The position numbers were made by a program, and so were the translations under genes. Source: Lutraria lutraria (Eukaryota > Mollusca > Bivalvia > Venerida > Mactridae). From it: 64,000 bases of DNA. Location of the stretch: assembly GCA_964023205.1 (NCBI GenBank), contig OZ026835.1:43497083-43561082 (forward strand), given 5' to 3'. Below, piece by piece: positions 59,954 to 64,000 of the stretch (within the stretch, counting starts at the first letter, position 1; each line of letters starts with the position of its first letter). The notes below the pieces were generated by a model. It saw nothing but the letters and a program-made list of their open reading frames with translations. It searched no databases and was not told the DNA's origin.

Positions 59954-62284
59954 GTTCCTTGAATTAATGGTAAACTTGATGGTATACGTTCACATCGATG
60001 TCTGAGCCAAATAGGAATACAACCGCTGCCTAATTATGATTCATCACGATGTAACTGACCTAAATCTATATATCTTGAATATTTACAACACTCGTGAACA
60101 CAGTTGTGTATAGTTACATAACTAATCTTTTCACGGGGCGTAGGAAGAACGAGTTTATACACCGAACTATTCTGTCAATGAATACTTAGCCTTTTTATAG
60201 TTTTTTTGTAATGTTCCTGTCATAGTCATACTTAAATTTATTTTAGCGTATTTTAACGACATGGTGAGCCCTATATAAAATAATAAATAAATTAAAGCCA
60301 TAACATGTCTTAGAATTGGTTTAATTTTCAATGTACACAAGACCTCGCAGGATTGTGATATAAAAGAAGGTACCCACATCTGATCTCATTCTTCCTTCCT
60401 TAAGGAAACGATATTAAGGGCACAATGCGATGTACTGTTTACATTTGCCGAGCATTTCAGAAAGCTTCGTAAATGACCGGAACTGCGCTCATATCAGTGA
60501 CGTCACACGCGTCGAAAATAAAGTTCTTTACATTTTAACATGTTATGTGTATTGTATCATGACTCCTTTATGTGTGCTATCCATCCATTGTTTATCCGAA
60601 AACCCACGGAAAATTTACGCCAATCCTTGTATCACTGACGAAGTAAACAATTTAGCTTGAAATTCAAAAATGTATATTTTTTTCAATAAAGATTATTTTG
60701 GTATCGGTAGATATATACTCGTATTTAATATGTCATTCTGTTTAATATGAACCATTTTACAATTTTGTACCACAGATTTGTGATTGACAATACACCGTTC
60801 TTATTATGGCTTTACACAAGGGTCGTAATGTTTTTACATTACACAGCAACACCAAAACCACATGGATACAGACATCACCCCCAACCCTCCTCCCTATCCT
60901 TTAAAGTAACTTTCGAAATATACTTAAATAAATATTGAGTTTTATACCCTTGAAATGAGCGTATCATTATTTTTGGGTCTTGTGACTACATTGATACAAA
61001 GCTTAATAATGTCAGTGTAAACATGTAATTGAGAGTCTTTATCATTGATACGCTTCGTTTCGTTATACCTTGTTTTTATCATATCTACGTGTTGGTGTAG
61101 ATGGGCAGAGGACGTTAGTGTTCAGATTACAATAAATTCGCCCCAGCTTATTCACCTTAATGACAAGTTTTGACAGATAAAATCAACCACTAAAGTGTAT
61201 AATCTTTATAACATATGTTTATCATCAAATAAAAAAATTAAAGTCCCATTCGTATTTGATCGCTCGAAAACTGTACTTAGAGTTGAGTCACATAAATAAA
61301 GATCGATATACATTCAGTTTAAAAATCAACAATCTTATCAAATGCAATAAGGATTGTATACATGCGTTCATTGGGACTTGGTTATCCTTGTATGATCAAT
61401 TACTATGTTGCATCCATGGGTCTTTCTTATGATAATACATTGTGTTTCTAGACCTTCATACCCTCCCACCTTTGATATTCTGATCATATCATCTGCCATG
61501 ATATAATGACACCATCCTATAGTGTAAATAAACAGAGGATTACATCTCATTATATGGGTCAATATAATTCTATTGGGCAGAACCAGTCTGAATTATGTGT
61601 GTTTAAAACAATATTTTCCACTATCAAATTACCTACTGTTCTTTACTGGTCTCGGCTGTTGAAAATCTCCACTAAAGATTCCTCCTGCTATTCAGACTTT
61701 GTTTTCCAGAGAACGAACTTCTATGAGAGACTGGAATGTCCTCATATTAATAAAAAAAACATTCATCTACCACTAACGTATCTGTTGTCTGTATTCTTCA
61801 CTGGGCACCTTCATGTTTGACACTGTTAGCAACAACAATTCTAATTTCTTTTGGGTCATGTCTGCCATCCAGCAACCCAGAAAACTGTTACAATGTACTT
61901 GCCTGTAACATGTAAAATAAAACATTCAACTAATGTATATCTCTTTATATCCAGTAACGTGAAGGTAGAATGCAAGGAACAGTGCAAAAGCAAGAGCTGT
62001 CACCACCCCATTACGAGATGGTGTTATCAGCCCACTAACGCCATATTTGTAATTTGTTGTGTTAGTATACAGAGGGCAATGAGATTCGGCACATTAATAT
62101 CATCAATATACACAATTTTCAAAAAAAAAACTTACAATCGGAAACTGAGCTAACCAACAGTCTAGACAAAGTTTATTCGCTTATTTTCGAATTCTCCTCT
62201 TCCTATTTCTGCAGCTATCATGTATGGTCACATGACTTAGTTTGTATTCGGAAAACTTTTGTCTATGACATAATGACCCTAAAC
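59954..62284. other. Upstream region of the PM20D2-like gene; mostly unassigned
   Basis: It probably holds that gene's promoter and 5' UTR; no clear TATA box. The ORFs at 60167-60938 and 61368-62153 have no recognised domains. Confidence 0.4.
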
Positions 62285-62437
62285 ACACAGACACTTGTTT
62301 AGAAAAAATTACCCCATCAACCACGGTCGCTCTTACCACTATCAATACAAACAGAATCATAGCCAGTATACTATATGTATTGATAGTGGTAGCGACCGTG
62401 GTGGGTGGGGTGTATTTTTCTAAACAAGTGTCTGTGT
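62285..62437. repeat. Long hairpin (arms about 62-65 bp)
   Basis: 62285-62349 and 62376-62437 are inverted copies (ACACAGACACTTGTTTAGAA.., CCACGGTCGCT.., CCACTATCAATACA) with a 26-base loop and a few mismatches. It is a fold-back MITE or hairpin immediately upstream of the helicase remnant. Confidence 0.85.
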
Positions 62438-63058
62438 AAATTTAAGCCAAAATGTCGCCTTTGATATGGCAAATAAAGGCCATTACTTGACTATCCTGGG
62501 GTCTCCTGGGGCCGGAAAATCGTATGCTGGGAAGCAAATGCATAAGAATCTGTCTGATGCAGTTAAAACTGTCATCTAGCGTCTTCGACAGGAATTGCGT
62601 GCTAAATATACGAAAATCAGTACGCTTTCACAGCCTTGCATAGATATGCTGAAACAGGTGACAGTCGACATGGTACAAGGGAAATTGTAGACGCTCTTGC
62701 GAACAATTAAAAGTTAATGTAAAATGAAGTCCTGAAACGTGTAAAAGACATAGATTTCCTTATAATGACGAATGATTCATGATAAGTGAAAGAAAATTTT
62801 GAATGGAATACATAAAAAATAAATTTTACAATTCTGTGGTATCCAGTTGATTCTATCTGGAGACTTTTATCAACTACCTCCAGTTTCAAATATGTTATAT
62901 GAGCATGAGGGATATTTTCTGTTTGAAAGTTCAGTGTTTGATAAACGTATTAAACACCGGGTTGTAATAGATCAGGTTGTACGCCCTGAACAGATCTTTG
63001 ACAGAATGGCGTGATCTATATGATATCCCACATAGGCGTTCCATATAGGACTTTCCTG

Positions 63059-63487
63059 CAGTGCGTTCAGTTAAAACAAAACGTTACAAAACGGTTGCAA
63101 ACAGACGCTTAAGTTTTTAACTGAACCGACTGTTTGCGGAAACCGTTCGCAAACGTTTGCAAACACAAAAAGAGTTAGTGCGTGAAGAAAACGGTATGGG
63201 CAGTGTGTAAAACGCGGATCCACGGATCCAGATCCGGATCCAAAATATAAAATATTGGGGAAACAAAGGGGTGTCACGGATCCATTGTTTTTTAATTGAC
63301 AGAATAAGACCAATTTGGTACCGAATTAAAGCTGAATATTGTAGCTTTGTGTACATCCGGATCCGAACCCGCGGATCCGCGTTTTACAACTGGCCGTACG
63401 CCATCTTGAAACATAACAATTCGTTCAGTTAGACTGTTTCTGTTACAAATCGTTTGCGGCAAGCGTTTTTCTTAGCTGAACGCACTG
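63059..63487. mobile_element. MITE (429 bp) with CTG target duplication, inserted in the helicase remnant
   Basis: Ends CAGTGCGTTCAGTTAA and TTAGCTGAACGCACTG are flanked by CTG on each side (63056-63058 and 63488-63490). A 3-bp CWG duplication fits PIF/Harbinger-type insertion. Helicase motifs continue directly across it. Internal CGTTTGCAAAC palindromes are abundant. Confidence 0.75.
63207..63388. mobile_element. Inner TIR insert with GGATCC-rich ends, nested in the MITE
   Basis: The left end GTAAAACGCGGATCC and the right end GGATCCGCGTTTTAC are inverted. GGATCC recurs seven or eight times in the two arms. No clear target duplication is seen. It could be a separate insertion or the MITE's own inner palindrome. 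Confidence 0.5.
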
Positions 63488-63736
63488 CTGGTGTTCTATA
63501 TCAGGTTGAGGCCACAGACGCTGGAGACACACCTCAGCTTAGAAGATTGGTGTACCTGCTATTTTGACAAGAAACCTTTGAAATACCATGTACAGTGAAA
63601 CAAGCTTACAGTCAGTATTGCATGCAATACAAGTCCCCTGCCAGCACATATCATTGGAATGTTAGCTGCTGTTTTATACAGCACCATCTGTCTAGATTTT
63701 TTAATGATGACAATTTTGTCTAAATGAGCGAGCCAG

Positions 63737-64000
63737 CTTAAGTTATCATCCGGAAACCAAATTTCTATTTTTAATAACAGTGACCTAGATATTTGACCTT
63801 TTGACCCCAAATGTGATCCTACTTTAGGTTATTCCGTAAGCTATCCATACACCAACTTCCATTGAAATCCATCACCCCTAACTGAAGTTATCATCAGGAA
63901 ACCAAATTTCTATTTTTAGTAACTGACCTAGATATTTGACCTATTGACCTTAAATGCAATCCCATACACCAACTTTGATTGAAATCCGTCATCCCTAACT
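63737..64000. repeat. ~140-bp tandem module, at least two copies, running off the window
   Basis: GTTATCATC.GGAAACCAAATTTCTATTTTT occurs at about 63750 and 63889, followed each time by GACCTAGATATTTGACC. A further end-phrase (CATCCCTAACT) stands at the window edge, so the array continues. Confidence 0.75.

Larger units (their letters stand above)
62480..63640 (+). pseudogene. PIF1-type helicase remnant (probably Helitron-derived)
   Basis: Conserved helicase pieces occur in order but in changing frames. They are LTILGSPGAGKSYAGKQM (Walker A, 62486), SSTGIAC..YENQYAFTALH and GDSRHGTREIVDAL (about 62575-62705), IQLILSGDFYQLPPVSNM (Walker B with the PIF1 GDxxQLPP signature, about 62838), KHRVVIDQVVRPEQ (about 62955), and after a 429-bp insertion, LYQVEATDAGDTPQLRRL (about 63495). 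Stops and frameshifts abound. PIF1-like helicases of this kind occur in Helitrons and in host-derived expansions; no Rep domain is visible here. Confidence 0.8.

Overview
The window is AT-rich, intron-rich, repeat-dense nuclear DNA of an animal. GT-AG introns, a eukaryotic tRNA-Gly, molluscan-style carbohydrate sulfotransferase sequence, many short terminal-inverted-repeat (TIR) elements and arrays of about 130-160 bp modules ending in AGCTCACCTGAG-like palindromes point to a lophotrochozoan, most likely a bivalve mollusc. The species cannot be read from the sequence. There are no bacterial operons, CRISPR arrays or viral genes.

Five protein-coding genes can be assembled exon by exon. (1) An SLC6-type Na+/Cl- coupled transporter on the minus strand, of which only the first two coding exons (9241-9021 and 2778-2633) lie in the window; the rest runs off the left edge. 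(2) A small secreted cystine-knot protein on the plus strand (17684-21418, 4 coding exons, 191 aa). (3) A second secreted Cys-rich protein on the minus strand (32119-29590, 5 coding exons, 291 aa) with an Arg/Gly-rich linker and a cystine-knot-like C-terminal domain. (4) A two-exon Golgi carbohydrate sulfotransferase on the minus strand (47854-45267, 432 aa). (5) A complete seven-exon M20 metallopeptidase of the PM20D2 type on the minus strand (59953-49338, 397 aa). A tRNA-Gly(GCC) lies at 33276-33346.

Much of the remainder is mobile DNA and satellite. It includes degenerate LINE fragments (C-terminal zinc-knuckle region, reverse transcriptase, two endonuclease domains), a decayed PIF1/Helitron-type helicase interrupted by nested TIR elements, SINE/tRNA-derived heads, and MITE-like families. 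Several MITE-like copies have readable target-site duplications: TA, TTAA, ATAA and CTG. Fold-back hairpins and at least eight minisatellites are also present, several of them open in one or more reading frames. A 1,036 bp TIR element in the SLC6 intron carries a protein-kinase fragment.

The genes do not form an obvious pathway. The most interesting pair is the two secreted Cys-rich genes, 8 kb apart and convergently oriented. Both have a TATA-like motif about 55-60 bp before the ATG, a first coding exon holding only one to three codons, and the signal peptide in exon 2. They may be a divergent pair of cystine-knot ligands.
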